DNA from: Hedera helix
Lineage: Eukaryota; Streptophyta; Magnoliopsida; Apiales; Araliaceae
Assembly: GCA_947179155.2 (NCBI GenBank)
Contig: OX359270.1
Location: 822,501 to 886,500, forward strand
DNA: 64,000 bases
Direction: 5' to 3'
Shown here: piece after piece, positions 34,397 to 50,164 of the stretch
Position numbering within the stretch: position 1 is the stretch's first letter
Layout of the letters: each line of letters begins with the position of its first letter
Notes under the pieces: model-generated
Told to the model about the DNA's origin: nothing
Database searches by the model: none
Seen by the model: only the letters and a program-made list of their open reading frames with translations
Translations under genes and position numbers: made by a program

Positions 34397-36284
34397 GGGC
34401 AAAATTAGTTTTGGCCACTGAACTTGTCGGTTTTTTTGCATTAAATCACTGAACTTTTATTTTATACAATTGAATCATTATACTAATTAAATTTTTTTAA
34501 TCAAACCATTATATTAAAATTAGCTAACATCTGTTAGCTAATTATTAGATGTGGCATTACGTGGCTTTTTTCAAAAACAGGGAATGACATGGAAAAGCCA
34601 GTTGACTATTTGTGCTTGAACTAAAGTCATGCCTCTCTCACGTGACTTGACTTCCGCCATTAATGTATTCAAACTTTCTCTCTCAAAAAATTTGTTAGGT
34701 TTTTAGTTTCTCTCTCTAAAAAATCATTTAATTCTTTATAAGCAATTTGCTAGATCTACTCTTGCTCAGGCTTCGCAACATCATAAGCAAAAAATCTGAG
34801 AACCCAGAAATTAGGAAGAAGAAGACGAACCCACAAATTTAAGAGTCATAACTATATGAGATAAACCTAATTTCTAATGAAGATATTTCTGAATCACAGA
34901 AACTCTAATCACGTCATTGGTATGATGACCTACTTATCTGACTCCTTATACTTTAGAAAACAAAAAACAGATCAACAGATCAAAACCCAATCAATACCAT
35001 TTTGACTAAAAAATTAAGATAATCCAATTGAAAAGCAATGACATTTTAAAAGCAGAAGAGGAAATGATTGGATTCGTAACAAAAATTGACCTAAAATATC
35101 AATTTGATTGAAAATTGACCCAAAATTTCATTTGTTTAAAAATGATGAAAATACCCATTTGTTAATTTTGGCAACAAAAAAAAGAGAGGCTAAAACCCAG
35201 ATACTAAAAGTGGAATGAAAGGAGATTAACAATTTAAAATTCAGTGTTGGCACAATCAACAACAGTGACGACAATGGTGACTGCGCTGCTTCAACTGCCT
35301 TTTTGGATGAAGGAGAAAATTGAGCTGTCAAAAGAACGTCTGTATTAGATGTTGTCCATGTCTTGAAAAATGGTTCCAATCTTATCAAAAAAATCCCTCA
35401 ATTTGGACCAAATTAACTTGAGCCTAGAAGTTTCCCGTTCTCAAATGGAAGGCAAATCAAGCCCTGAATTAGCCTCGTCTGCAAGCAACAAATTCAAATG
35501 TCCTCATCCAGTGTAATTGAATTTCTTTCTCCTCTATGGATTCTCATATATGGCTCCATGGATTCTCTTAGTCTCCCTTCATCCAAATCCCTAAATCCAA
35601 CAAAATCAATTACCAACAATAAAGAAAAAGAAAATCTACAATAAAAAATGAATCGATATTTTAAAAAATTATTATTTTATTGTAAATTTTTAAGTTTATT
35701 TTAATTTTATTTGTATTTTTAAATTTAAATTTAAATTTTATTTTATATTTTTAAAAATTATTATTTTAATTTAAATTCTTTTATTATAAATTTTCAAGTT
35801 TATTTTAATTTTATTTGTAATTTAAAAATTTTGTTTTATATTTTTTGCATTTTAAATTGTTATTATTTTATTTTAAATTCTTTTATTGTAAATTTTGAAG
35901 TTTATTTTAATTTTATTTGTATTTCTACAAATTTTTTTTATTTTTTTTATGTATTTTTAAAAAAAATTATTTTGTTTTAAATTCTTTTAAATAATTTTAG
36001 TTTTATATATTTTATTATGAATTAATAACATAATAAAAAAATATCCACGTTATTTTCGAAATAATAAAAAAAAGTCACACAAGCCACGTGGAAATCCATG
36101 TCATTTCTGAATTAATAAACAAATGCCACATTGGACATAAAGATAACTTCTGTCCAATAATTAGACGGAATGACCCAATTAAAAAAAATTTAATTAGTAT
36201 AATGATTCAATTACATAAAATAAAAGTTTAATGGCTTAATGCAAAAAACCCGACAAGTTCAGTGGTCAAAAAGCTGATTTTTCC
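34397..36284. mobile_element. Non-autonomous Mutator-like element with long TIRs (1888 bp)
   Basis: The two ends are inverted copies over roughly 100 bp or more. The left end reads GGGCAAAATTAGTTTTGGCC..., with ACTGAACTTGTCGG and TATACTAATTAAATTTTTTT further in; the right end is its complement, finishing at 36284. A 9-bp target site is present with two transitions, TTTAATTCA at 34388-34396 and TTTGATTTA at 36285-36293. Long TIRs and a 9-bp TSD fit the Mutator superfamily. No transposase is visible. The middle (about 34600-35640) is less AT-rich and may include captured host DNA; the right-inner half is extremely AT-rich. Confidence 0.75.
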
Positions 36285-36293
36285 TTTGATTTA

Positions 36294-37142
36294 GTCTTGA
36301 ATCAAAGTTTGACTATTTATTGTTCCCCTTTGCCTCTTGTTTACAAGTTTTAATATTTATGGCTTAGAGAAAGGAAGAAAAAAGAGAGGATAAAATTAGT
36401 TATGAATTCATTTCTAGTGAAATTCCTTGAGGAGAGACAAAGAACCACACGGTTTTTTAATAAATTCACACAGTAAGTCCCACAAAAGTACCTATAGTGA
36501 CAGTTTAATTGTCATTATACATCTATAGCAATACTTTTTTAGAGTTCACCGTGTGAATTTATCAAAAAATCATGTGGATTTATCAGTTTCCAATAGTTTA
36601 ATCTACTGTCCCAATAGCACTTTGGATCATCATGAAGATTGGGTACCTTTAATGGTAGAAATAAGACATTTGTTACAGTTTATTACAAATTAAGCCCTTA
36701 TATGTTCCTAAAAAACACACAATTTTGAGTGCATTTAATCAATAACTCCATACCATTTGGGCAGAAGTAAACACCCAGGGAATGCCCAATGCTCCATCAG
36801 TCAAAAGATATGCCTAATGTTGTTCGGTCAAAGAACAGAACACAACAGAAATGCACTAAATATTCTCATTGAACTAGTGTGAAATTACAAAACCATAAAC
36901 TTCTCAATGGAAATGGAATCTGTTACTTAGATTTCGAGCAAGTGTTTACATACTCTTCTTCTGTCCGAAGAAAGGCTTCACCGAAATGATGAGTCGCCAT
37001 TGATATCGACACATCTGAGATGGCCCCTTATATACTAGTCTATGGAAACCATTAGCTAGCGTTCCTATACCATAAAAGTTACATCTACAATGGGCTAGAA
37101 AGCCTCTGAATTTCACAGAGCTACAGTTAGAATTTAGAAAGA
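36294..37142. other. 3' flank of the SUN gene
   Basis: Between the Mutator-like element and the stop codon of the minus-strand SUN gene. The part nearest the stop is likely its 3' untranslated region. No other gene seen. Confidence 0.5.
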
Positions 37143-40136
37143 CTAAGAAATGACTAAGCCAATGAATACAGCAATACCGCAACTAAAAATTATCATTTCG
37201 CAGCCTCTATGCGTCCAGCAAACTATATTGGTCAGAGAGGCTCCAGAAAACATCAACACTCGATCTGAAACTAACTTGAGAATGGCAAAAAATGCAACTG
37301 CAAAACTAACTGCTAAAACAGTGAGCTCCTTCTTTTCCAAATATGCTTGCTGACTAGCAACCTTTTCTACATCTAACCTGCAAAGCAAGTTTTGAACCAA
37401 CAAGGTAAACAAGACATGACTCCAAAAAAAGAACAGATATGGTTGGTGGATTTAAAAACGGGCTTAAGTAAATCTAGTAAACAAGAGCAAGTAAGGACAA
37501 GCAAAAAGGGGGAAATTATCCTACAAAAGAGTGGAACGAGCTACCTACCAAAACCAACCAAAACTCAAATACGATATTTAAGTCATCATAATAGTTCAAT
37601 TTCTGTAGTACAATAGATCACTCCAGAATTTTAAAGCCTACAGAAGTAAGAAGGGCCTTGGCTTATTGGACAGCAAAAAACTGTCCAAAAGTGCAAACAA
37701 AAAGAGCACAAAACCTTATAATTCTAACCAACCATGAAATTCAGCCATTTGAATTGAAAATATACGGATATGTTGTAGTTTATTAGATGTGCATATTACA
37801 AACCTCAGCATAACATTTTCTCTGATCAGTTTATCCAACCGGGACGAGACCACACTTTTCCATGATTCAATGTCAGAAATTCCTTTCTCCTGCGAAGAAA
37901 ATAAAACGGCCAATTTCAATACGAAGGGCAATGATTAATTAGGTTTGGATGTACTGACTGTAAGAACATTAATATGGTCTCACATACCATAATTTCCTTC
38001 CATTCCAAGAGATCCTTGATTTCAGCCCTGCTTTTCTCCAAAAGGGTCGAATATCTCAAAAGCTCTTTGTCAAGCTCAGGCAGAATGTCTGCTTGTCTTT
38101 TGTTCAATTCTTTGATGTACTCCTCCAGCACCGATAAGTTCAGCTCAAGTGATCTTACCTTCTGCATTAATATCTTTAGAACAGCGTCACCATGTATTCT
38201 TCCATTTGACTGTTGTCTAACTTTTACTATGGGATCAGGAATGCTACTCACTGTCACTTGAATTTTTGGTGCATTGCTGTTAAGCTTTTGCCCATCATCG
38301 ACAGCTTTATTTTCTACCCCTTTATTGGAAGCCTCAACCATATCTCTAACTTCACCGTCAGCTTTTCCATCACTGTCGCCTGGTTCTGGTATTAAAGATG
38401 GTGTTGCAGTTGAATTAGGCTTTGGCAGTTTACTGGTAGCAGATTCGTCAGCTTTCACAATGAGATCTTCAAGCATTCGTTCAATTGCATCATCACCGTA
38501 CACCTCAACAAGACTCAATGTGCAGTAAAATTCTGACCCGTAATGACTAAGCAAATTCAGCTTCAAGTATCTAACCCATTTTGGTTCAGGAAGCTTAAAA
38601 TTTTGAGCATGCTTTACATTTGCAGCAACAAAATTCCCCAGTGGGTACCATGTCTCAGTTGGATAAGTCAAACTCCCAGACAACTCAAATTGCTTGAAAT
38701 TAGAAGAATAGTGTTCAAAATTTGCAATTTTGACTGCATCAACCAAGGTTTCTTCCGCAAGCTCGATTACGACAAACTTTCCCCCAACAGAACATGGGTT
38801 TCTCAGATATTTATCATGATCCTTTCCTAATATGTTGGTTGCTCCTTTTGCTTCCTTGTTGTGAGCCACCACCTTTGCACCCTTTGATGCCGAGGCATAG
38901 TTGTACTCAGTCCCATCAGGCTCAAGCCTGTGGGTAATATTAACAAGTCGACTAGGTGTAGAGCCTTTTTCTTGCTTTGTAATGTTTCTGAACTCATCCA
39001 AATTGAGATAAGCTTTTCTCCCGTTCTGCAACTGTTCTGTTTTCTCTTTCTTATACACTTCATGAGGTTGCATTTCACACATTAAGTCACTATAACCTAA
39101 AAAATTCCAGACTACTTCCTCCAATGCACTTGTTCCTTGCAGCGAGTACTCAGGATTTGCACGGTGATGATCATGAGCAGTGGAATCATTGAAACTCATA
39201 GACACGTTAACCTCTAAAACTAAGCCATTTGTCTGATTCTTGTCTCCATTTTCAACAAGTGCATATGCACTGTTGGAAAACTTGCCACAAGAAGCACTAG
39301 AGTTACTTATGCTCTGATTATAAGAGTTACTCATGCTCCGATTATAGGCATGTATGTTCCCTGTATAAAAACAAATTCAACCCAATACAATATTACATAA
39401 GATCTAACCAGACAAATTGAACTAGATCTTAAGTAGTAGCTAGTATTATAGCAGACACACACACACAAAAACAAAAAATAAAAAAAAGTCCCAGTGCATG
39501 TGCCTAAGATGCAAAAACTCCATTCTCATCGCATAATCAACTTACATCATACTCATTAGAAATTAAATTATAATTAATCCCGCACGTGATTTACACGGAT
39601 TTGGCTTCAAATCAAGGGGCAACAAACAAAATAAATTTCTACAGACCCTAAGAATTAAGCTAAGGTAGAGAAATTTTTGTTCCAAATCAGGAAACCAATG
39701 AAAAGGGTGCAAATTATGTGCAGAAAATTGAAAAAGATATCAAATTTCACCAAACTATACACAAGTCATGAACATTGGGGGAAAGGAAATAAATCAAAAC
39801 CACTTTCAACTAAAAAGGGTCTTCAAATTTTAAACGTAATAAGCAAAAAAAAATAAGGGAAAAGTTCAAAACAATTAGGAAATGGGTATATAAAAAAAAG
39901 AAGAAAGAAAGACGGATGAATATGAAAGAATTATTACCTCCATTGCCATGGGTAAGGCCAAATTTAGAATAAAACAACAAAATAAGCAACCAGAACGAGA
40001 TCATCAAAGGCAAAGAGAGCTCAAACAAGCTCTTTTCATTGTTGTTGAGATTGATGATTTTCTTAGCGGCTTTCCTTCGGGAATTGCCATTTATGGAATC
40101 ATCGTTGTGGGTTTTCTTCTTCATCTCCCATCTCAT
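37143..40136 (-). CDS. Mid-SUN domain protein (SUN3/SUN4 class), four exons, 630 aa
   Basis: Exons 40136-39938, 39360-37988, 37889-37804 and 37377-37143 all use GT-AG sites and join in frame (1893 bp). The protein has one N-terminal membrane segment (about 40-57), a SUN/Sad1-UNC84 domain in the middle (about 218-356, with GGKFVVIELAEETLVDAVKI and LLSHYGSEFYCTLSLVEVYG), a linker, a coiled coil (about 460-525) and two C-terminal hydrophobic segments (about 571-590 and 613-630). A central SUN domain with three membrane segments is the signature of plant mid-SUN proteins, known from Arabidopsis SUN3-SUN5, which sit in the ER and nuclear envelope. The start chosen is the first ATG of exon 1; a second Met four codons on is possible. 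The frame has no lesions. Which of SUN3, SUN4 or SUN5 it matches cannot be decided here. Confidence 0.92.
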
Positions 40137-41291
40137 CCTTAGTTAAGTTTTGCAGCGGTGGCTCACAGTTTCATCAACACAACAATACAATTACGGAGCA
40201 GAGAGGTCCGGTCTGGTCTGGTGGCTATGCTTTTTTCCTTCCTCCGTAACCGATGCTGACTTCGTGTCTTGGGGCAAATTTTACTTCGTATATTGCGCAT
40301 ATATACTGCACTATTCTAATTTTAGCCCAAAAAAGAAAAAAAATTGGTCCACTACTTGTAAAATTTGTGGGAAAATAATGGGTAGATACTATCTTTATCA
40401 TTTTAAAATATATTACTAATGGAATTTTGTGTGCTTTATTAGGTATTATTGACAAATTTTTATTACAATGCCTATTAAAATTAACTAAATTAAAACTATT
40501 CTTTACTCGTTTAATATTGTATCATTTGCCTTCATTATATTGAGATCATTTAATATTGGGAAAAATTATATATAAATAATAATCGTAAAATATACTAGGT
40601 GACAAAATATAAAAGAGATTTTAAAAATAAAGAGCGTGAAAGTATAAGAAAGTTAAGAGTGAAGACAATTTTAAGAAAACAATTAAATTTTCTTCTTAAA
40701 ATAGAAAGACAGACAGATGTATAAAATAAATAGATATTACATTTATGTGAGAGAATGTCTCAACAGAATGGTAATTCCCTTGTAAAATTAACAAGGCCCT
40801 TTGTTATTTAACGTGAGAAACACAGACATGTAAAAGTGAACATAATGACCAACTAATCACTACAAACTCGAAGGTTTTAACGACTTTGCAGCACAATTGC
40901 TTACTTTCAGGTATTCAACAGTTCTGCTTTCTAGCACTGGAGACCAACGATACAATTGCATGTAATCGTCATCTCATATTTGGTCTGATTCATTCAGCCT
41001 CGGGGTTTATTAGACACGAAGAAACTTTCAAAACCTTTTCCTTTTTCTTTATACAACCAAAATTTCTATCCGATATTTTTTTTTATAACAAATACTACAA
41101 AATTCTGGATTTCAATGTCACTCCACCATAATTCCACTGCAAATGATGCTTGCCTCGCATTCACCTTCAAACAGCACATCTCAAAAATAATTTTGGAATT
41201 GATTCTTCATCCTTGTATTTCACTTCTTGAACTTTATTAAAAGTATATACTATCAACGGCAGACAGATCTCCATTACAAAATTTCCCCCAT
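40137..41291. other. Intergenic region: SUN promoter side and FTSHI1 3' flank
   Basis: About 1.15 kb. The SUN 5' untranslated region probably lies in the first 100-150 bp. The rest is AT-rich with no recognisable gene or delimited repeat. Confidence 0.5.
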
Positions 41292-43738
41292 TCAATGAGT
41301 CAACAAGCTATACTCCGACTCTTGATCCTGTTCTTGACTTCGTTGAAACAATGGAAGACTCCCTGGGTATCTCTCCTCCAGAATAAAGCTTGTAGGCGTA
41401 TGTGGAGGGTAATTGTCTAGAATAAACTCGATTGCTTCCCCACTAATCTCCTTTTGATTGAGAAGAACCTGCAAATGGAAATCAAAATCCGTCAGCAAGG
41501 TAACCTCTGTCATTGTACCGCCAATAACTATGTCAACCAACAGATGCCTATTACTCTCCCTTTTTGCCATTTCAGTAGTTATAATCAAGAGATCACTTAT
41601 ACCATTTGTGTATGTTCTCCTAGGCCGAATGACCATTCCTGGCTCCTCAAGACTTTCATAGACTTCACTTGTCCATAAATTATTCTACCCCTCAAACTGA
41701 TTGATGAATCAAAAGATAATTTCAATCATAATATAAACATAGGATTTTTAGAAGTGCAGTTATTACACTAAAGGTCTAAACATATGATCCCTTGGGGGTC
41801 TCTGTCCAATCAATGAGGTGAAGTGGGGTTGGAACTTGGAAGCCGAAAGGAAAGACAAATTTAACCAGAATACCCACCACGTACCTTTACAGTTATCCAA
41901 CCCTTTTGGATTCGCCACTTTTGTACTACTTTTACGTATTAATAAAATTTCTTTTTGCCGATCAAAAAAAAAAAAAACATACCTTTACAGTTTTCAGTAA
42001 AGCAGCATGGTGCTGCCTCAGTAGAGCAACAGTCTTATCATACATGTCACGCATCAACTGTTCTGTTCTTTGAGCAACCTCATCATCCAAATTGAAGTTG
42101 ACTGGTGGCTCAATCAGATCGTAGTCATCATATAATGATCCTTCAAAGTCCAGTCGGGGCCCTACAAATTTAACTCTCTTTCTCCATGGAGGTGGTTCTC
42201 CATGTATTACCAATGGATTCTCCAAATTCCATCTAATACAAGAGGGAAAAAAAACTAATATCAATTCCGCAACAAGAAGCTGCAGATCTCAATTGAGTAG
42301 CGAATGGAATGCTTACATTGTGATAATTTTCCGAGCAAGCCAAGATGCATCAGTGAGGTAGTTAACTGATGCCTTTGATCTATCCCGGCCAAAAATTACC
42401 TCTTCAGCAGCTCTCCCTCCAAGCAATACCTTCAATAGTAGTGAACTTAATAGCAATTGCAATTTAAATTCTAAACAGGGAGGAGGATGTGTGAATGAAG
42501 AGACAATTAAAGAGCAAGCAAACATAAGTTCACACCTGAAGGCGGTGACAAAATTGCAGCTGCCGCTCAAACATGTATGACTCATCATTAAGTCTATTGA
42601 ATACAACTTGAGACAATGTCTGCACGTATCATTTATCAACATTAAACCAAGTGAATAAGAAAATCCAAGGTATATATCATCACAAAGAAATATATGCAAA
42701 TGAAATATCCTCGTGTCAAGCCTACTAATTGGAGGGTCTACGATCTAACCATGAAGAATTAATTAAGACTGTCAAGCAAAATATGAGCCATAATTTTGGC
42801 TCAGTTGAGTAGGAAGTAGGCAAGGTGCAGAAAATGTTAAAGGAAAGAACATCCACAGACTTTCAAGAGAAAGAAATGTAGAATGCAATGAAGATAGCAA
42901 AAAGGACCTGGCCACGAGGGTTGATTGATATACGGTCACAGGATTCCACTTTTGCATTTTCAAATCGCCTTAGCAGATGAGAAGTCATTGCTGTTCCCAC
43001 TTCAGTTGTAGCTCAACGACATTGCCCTTGATGACCCAACTCTATCCCAACACGCTTAGGCCCCACAGTCAGCCTGTCAACTGCTTCATCAACGTCTTGA
43101 ATTGTGACCTTTCCTGACTGCCACCAGAGCAGCCTCTTGGAGCAGCTGAGCCAACCTTGCTCCCGTCCACCCTTATCAATGAATTCGTGATTCAGACATT
43201 GAAATGAACAATTTTGATACAATCCATGAAATTCATGAAACCCCAAAGAACCAACAATTTGAACTTCAATCCATCAAGACTACTAGCACCATTTGCCATA
43301 CCACAGTAATCAATCAGATGAAATCATTCATAAGGATTAAGCTAAATCAAACTCACATGTTTTGGTGTTGATGTGACCAATCAAAACTCAATTAGATTTT
43401 AAAAACAATATAAAATCATCCACCAATAATAACAACATTATAATTATTATTACTATATCAACAACTAAAAGAAGAAAAAGAGTAACACAAGGTTGAAGAC
43501 ATTGAAGTTTGAAAAAATATCCATTACAAACATCACAACTACATTCTCAGACCATAAATGGAGAAGATATATACATATACATTTGTTAGGGGGTTGCGAA
43601 ACACACGTACTTGTATGGACATAATAGTAAATTATCTTCTAATTAATTATTCTTGACGTGACAAAACAAACACAAAAGATAACTTGCGTGTGGTTCCCAG
43701 TTGCTATGGAGAGACAAACCCCAATAAATAGAAAGAGC

Positions 43739-43794
<56 letters not shown>
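43739..43794. repeat. (TA)n-(CA)n microsatellite
   Basis: About 26 bp of TA followed by about 30 bp of CA, inside the intron between FTSHI1 exons 10 and 11. Confidence 0.95.
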
Positions 43795-43798
<4 letters not shown>

Positions 43799-44504
43799 AA
43801 CAAGGAACAACAATTACATAAGGAGACCACCACCGAGCCTTTGGCCTGTTGTGGGATCAAATCCCCCACCCCGTTGAAATGTAATCTTAATGATACCGAA
43901 AGAAAAAGAGCACATAAGGAGACCAGAATCTAAGACTTGATGAACTATTTAACACCATGTTAGGTAACCAGAAGCTCCAAAAGCTTAAACTGTTAGAAAA
44001 TGACCAAACAACATATATAATAACAGACTCTACACTAACAAAACATGATTTAAAAAAAAGTGATTCAACAAGTTCAAAAAACGTTGCATACCAGGTAAGT
44101 TTTGGGCATAAGTAGACAAATCCACAGAGCCGGACAATTTCACTCTCCTTGCGTGAACTTTCAATATTTCAAATCTTCCTTTTGCATTTGGAGCAGAAAT
44201 TCTTATCTACAAAATGAAAAATATATGACAATCCTGTGACATTTAAGAAAGGCTATATCTAACGTAACAAAATCAAAACACACAACAAAGACAGCACATG
44301 TTCTAAATCCGTATATCATCCAGAATTGTCTATCCTTGATTTGAAACCATAATAAGCAACAGAACAAGGACGATTTTGGTCCATGATCGAGGAATTATAT
44401 AAAGTAATAAGGTACATGCCTTACTGGAATGATGCAAAACTCTTATTGAAATAGTTAAAAAGGAGGAATGGCTTGTTTTAACTAGTGTATTAGTTGATTT
44501 ACTA

Positions 44505-44933
<429 letters not shown>

Positions 44934-45599
44934 TTATCCCCTAAAATACATATTTACAAAAGTTGAAATACGTTTCTGGTTAGCAACATTAAAACAGGCC
45001 TGCAAATTAGGCCAAAATGAAAAACGTAAGGAATTGTACAAAACCATTTTTTGATGAAAGATTTTGAAAACCTAAGATACTGGATATTCTAATGACAGAA
45101 GACTGTGATCCATAAGATGATTCACCTGAATACACATATCCTGTACAAATATGGAATATTGTGTCAAGTTAATAAACAAGCTAAAAGTATAAATCAGAAG
45201 CACCTACTGATAGTTGTGTGATTATTGTCTTTTTTAAGATAAAAGAAGAAAGCGTTTATTGATGACTAGAGAAGATATTACAAAGGATGATGATAGTTAT
45301 GATGATAGAGCAGGAACCTTTTTTGATCAAAACCATAAAGTGAACAGTCAGTAGCTAACAGTCTAAATGAGTTCACCACACATGTGTCCAATATAAATTA
45401 AATCTTGGTTCCTTACAAAAACTGAAAAGCCTGTATGGCTATTGTTAAGTTGAAGCATTTTTATTATTGAAATGAGAAACCATAGAGAAGTTGTTCATAT
45501 ATAGACAATAAAAAGCAACTGATAGAAACACCCATACCTTGTAGCCAGTGCTTCAATTTCATCAATAAAAATAACTAAAGGCTTGTTCACCCGCACAGT

Positions 45600-46793
<1,194 letters not shown>

Positions 46794-48038
46794 TTAATAT
46801 TTCATATTTATGGACAATGTCAGTGAGCAGTGTGCAGTACTAAGTGAAGAAGACGAACATACTTTGCCACATCCTGGGGGGTCCTCTAGAAGAACCCCGT
46901 GTGGAGCCTTTATCCCCATTTTATCAAATAGTTCCGGATTCTTCAAATACCTCACCAGCTAATCAGCAGAAACATACAGACGATACAATCAGTTTTGGAT
47001 GATTATACGACAATTAAATTAATGCTTAAACACAAATCTCACAACATGAAAATGACGTACAACAAAAAAGAAAAATAGTGAGCATGGAAAGTAAATCATC
47101 ATACTATGAATGACAAAATAAGGGAGAATAATATAAGCATAAAAATACACAACATAGAAGTGGCATAATTATACTTGACAATGCATAGTACCTGTCATGC
47201 ATACTTACCGGTACAACTAAAATTTAAATTTATGGAACTCCAAGTTCAACTTTAACTACTCAAATTGAATCTGCTGTTAAAATAAAATAAAGTCTTTGTT
47301 TAATAACGCTTTCTTAAGAAACTTACTTCAAAAGCACATTACCGACCACAGTCTAAGGATGAATCGAATGTAACAGAGATTTGACAGATCAATTAATCCT
47401 TAGCATTTTAACAAATCGGTTCATTTAGCCTTCAGAAACTTTGCAAGTGGAACGAATAATTTTCATTTATTGCAACTTGACTTGGAGCCCTAAACTCAGA
47501 AAAATCTCAGGATGGCCTCAAGGGAAATGAAGTTCGACTCCTAACAGAGAAACAAGCAACCAATATTATACTGCCGTTTCTATCCTACTTTAACATACAT
47601 TAAATGCATATAGGCATCTACTACAGCAGGAAATTTTACCTCTTGCAGCTCTTCTACTGCTTCCTCAATCCCTGCCACATCCTTAAATGTGACTCCAGTA
47701 GAACCCTGAAGAAATGAGAGATAAAATTAAACCAAATAAGAAACTAGAAAACAGAAGCCTGAGAAAATAGGTAGAATAAGTAACATCAGAACTCACATCG
47801 ACCCGAGCTTGTGATTTAGATCGAGAAAATTCTATGCCTTGCCATATGTCCTGTATGTAAAGCATACATCAAAATAACAATTGTACCCAACTACCCATCT
47901 CCATTGCACTTAAATAATCAAAACAATAATACAACAAGTTTAGAAATTAAAGCTCACCCATTTCCTGAAATTTTTAGGTCTTCTAGAAAGAGTAAAACGA
48001 AGAGGAATTGCCATAGTCAGGAAAACAGCCAAGATAGG

Positions 48039-48602
48039 TGTTGGGGTGCGATTTCTTTGGGCTTTGAACTTATCTTTTTGGGCCGGAAGCCCTTCCTAGC
48101 ATGTGGTTTGGGCCGGGTCAGGCTTCTCTCCTTTTTATTGGGCCCGGGCCCCGAGGTCTGATATTTTTTCTTCTTAGGGTGGTTGATAGGACGTTTGGGC
48201 CATTTTTGTCCACTTTGACGGACTGACACAGAGAATAGCCCACGCTAGTATCTTCCCCCAACGGACCAAGTAGAACAGGTGGAAGAGGACGTCACGTTTA
48301 CACTCATGAGGGGATGACTGGACGTCTTACGATGCATGGATGGTTATATACTAGCAACTTCACAATAACGAAGGTAAGTAATCTTTTTACAATACAAACA
48401 CTAAGCTATCAAACTTCTGAGAGATTCCAGCTAACATTTAAGGTCCTTCATTGTGACGTTATTCGCCTGAACTTACTCTTACACCGGAGCATCCCCGGAC
48501 AGTCCAAGCCACGACTGTCTTGTGGGGTGATAACGGTTTGTTACGTGTGCAGGTATCTTGCTGACGGGTGATTGTGGCAAGAGTGAAAATTGGACGTCAA
48601 CA
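48039..48602 (+). mobile_element. Solo LTR (564 bp) inserted in FTSHI1 exon 3
   Basis: Begins TGTTGGGGTGCGATTTC and ends GTGAAAATTGGACGTCAACA, with a perfect TSD ATAGG at 48034-48038 and 48603-48607. Removing the LTR and one TSD copy restores a continuous exon (SLQMLRP joined to ILAVFLTM). In the gene's frame the LTR adds about 40 codons and then a stop. It is unrelated to the long LTRs elsewhere in the window. The orientation is assigned from a possible TATA (TTATATACTAGC near 48345) and is uncertain. Confidence 0.85.
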
Positions 48603-50162
48603 ATAGGTCTTAGCATCTGAAGACTGGAGGCCCAACCACCGAAAGTATAGACTTTATACAACTTGGAGAAAACTCCCCCATCACTGGAAAGATCAGCAAT
48701 ATTATCCCCCACTCTCTCTATGATACCAAAAATGAGAACAGAAAAGAGCTTGAGAAAAGGTTTAGCAATAGGCCATTTAACATATACAGCCATTGCAAAA
48801 ACGAAACTTGTAACAGCAAAGACTGCCGAAGCTAGGAACCCTCCAATGACAACTGCAGCTGCAGCCATCACAGCAGTTAGCATCCCAAGTTCAACCATCA
48901 TTCTGCTTGATATTTTAGATGCTACTGGATGAGGATTCTCTAGCAGTTTTCCCACCCATGACTACATCACAAGATTCAGTGGTAAATAAGTATGTTTCAG
49001 TTTCACAGTAGCAATAATGGAGGTAATAGAATTTTATATCGAATTCCACAACACAAAAAAGTGTGTTCATAAGGTAGCTACAGAGATGAAGGATCCTAAT
49101 GATGAGGTCATGCTTTTACTGTGACTCAATTTGCAGAAGCCTTATATTTTGCTAACTAATCCAATGTTTGCACTAAAATCAGCATAATACAGACCTGCCT
49201 TAGTCCCTGACTATCTGAGATCAGCAATCAAACCCCTCAAAAAATTAGCTCCCTAAGATTATTCTTCCTCATAAGTCAAAATTAACATATTAAATCATTA
49301 CCTATCATGTCTTTTTATATAACATTCACCTTTTTATACATGTTGTAGATATTTTGTATTAATGTGTATATATGGCGGTTAAGATGTGCACTATCAGTTT
49401 ACTAAAACTACTTTCATTGGCACATCCCTTTCTTTCAGCCCAGATTCTGAAGGTCATAAAAGGGTAACCGCACAAATATGCAACTGTTCATATCAAATTA
49501 TATTAACTTTGGTTTGGTTTAACAGTTAAAGCACGAGCTACTATTCCAATAGTTGATAGTCATTCTACAAGACTACAACCAATGATCTTTTACAGTAACT
49601 AAATATAATTATATGGTGTAGTGCTAACATATAACTATCTGCATACATAACATACCACATATCAACAATATTTCAGTTTACAGAGTAAAGCTTTTTGCAC
49701 AAACATTTACTACTTCTCATTTTAAGTTTGTTAATATTGCCAAACATCCATACAACAAATGACACTTGTTGACTTTCTTTTCGGATAATTATAAAGTTCA
49801 ATTTTTTCAGGTAGGCTAAAGGATGCTAATTCTTCGCACAAATAGTTTTCATTTTGAAATAAACAAGTGAAATATATTTCTAACATAGACAAAATAATAA
49901 TGGCTCCACTTTTGTATTAATCCCCAATAGACAATAAAGTGATAAGAACTGCTTCTTCTGGACTTCCAGCACATCATCAAACCACAGGTGTCATACAAAA
50001 TATATCCAAGGATATTTGCCAGGCAAATTGAAGCATAAAGTGAATACCATCATTTGCTTCTTCTCTATTTCATATCGAGCCCCAGTGTACTCCTCCAAAA
50101 CAGATTGTGCTTCCTCCTCATCCAATTCCATCGTCCTGAATACATTATTAAGACATTAAGGG

Positions 50163-50164
<2 letters not shown>

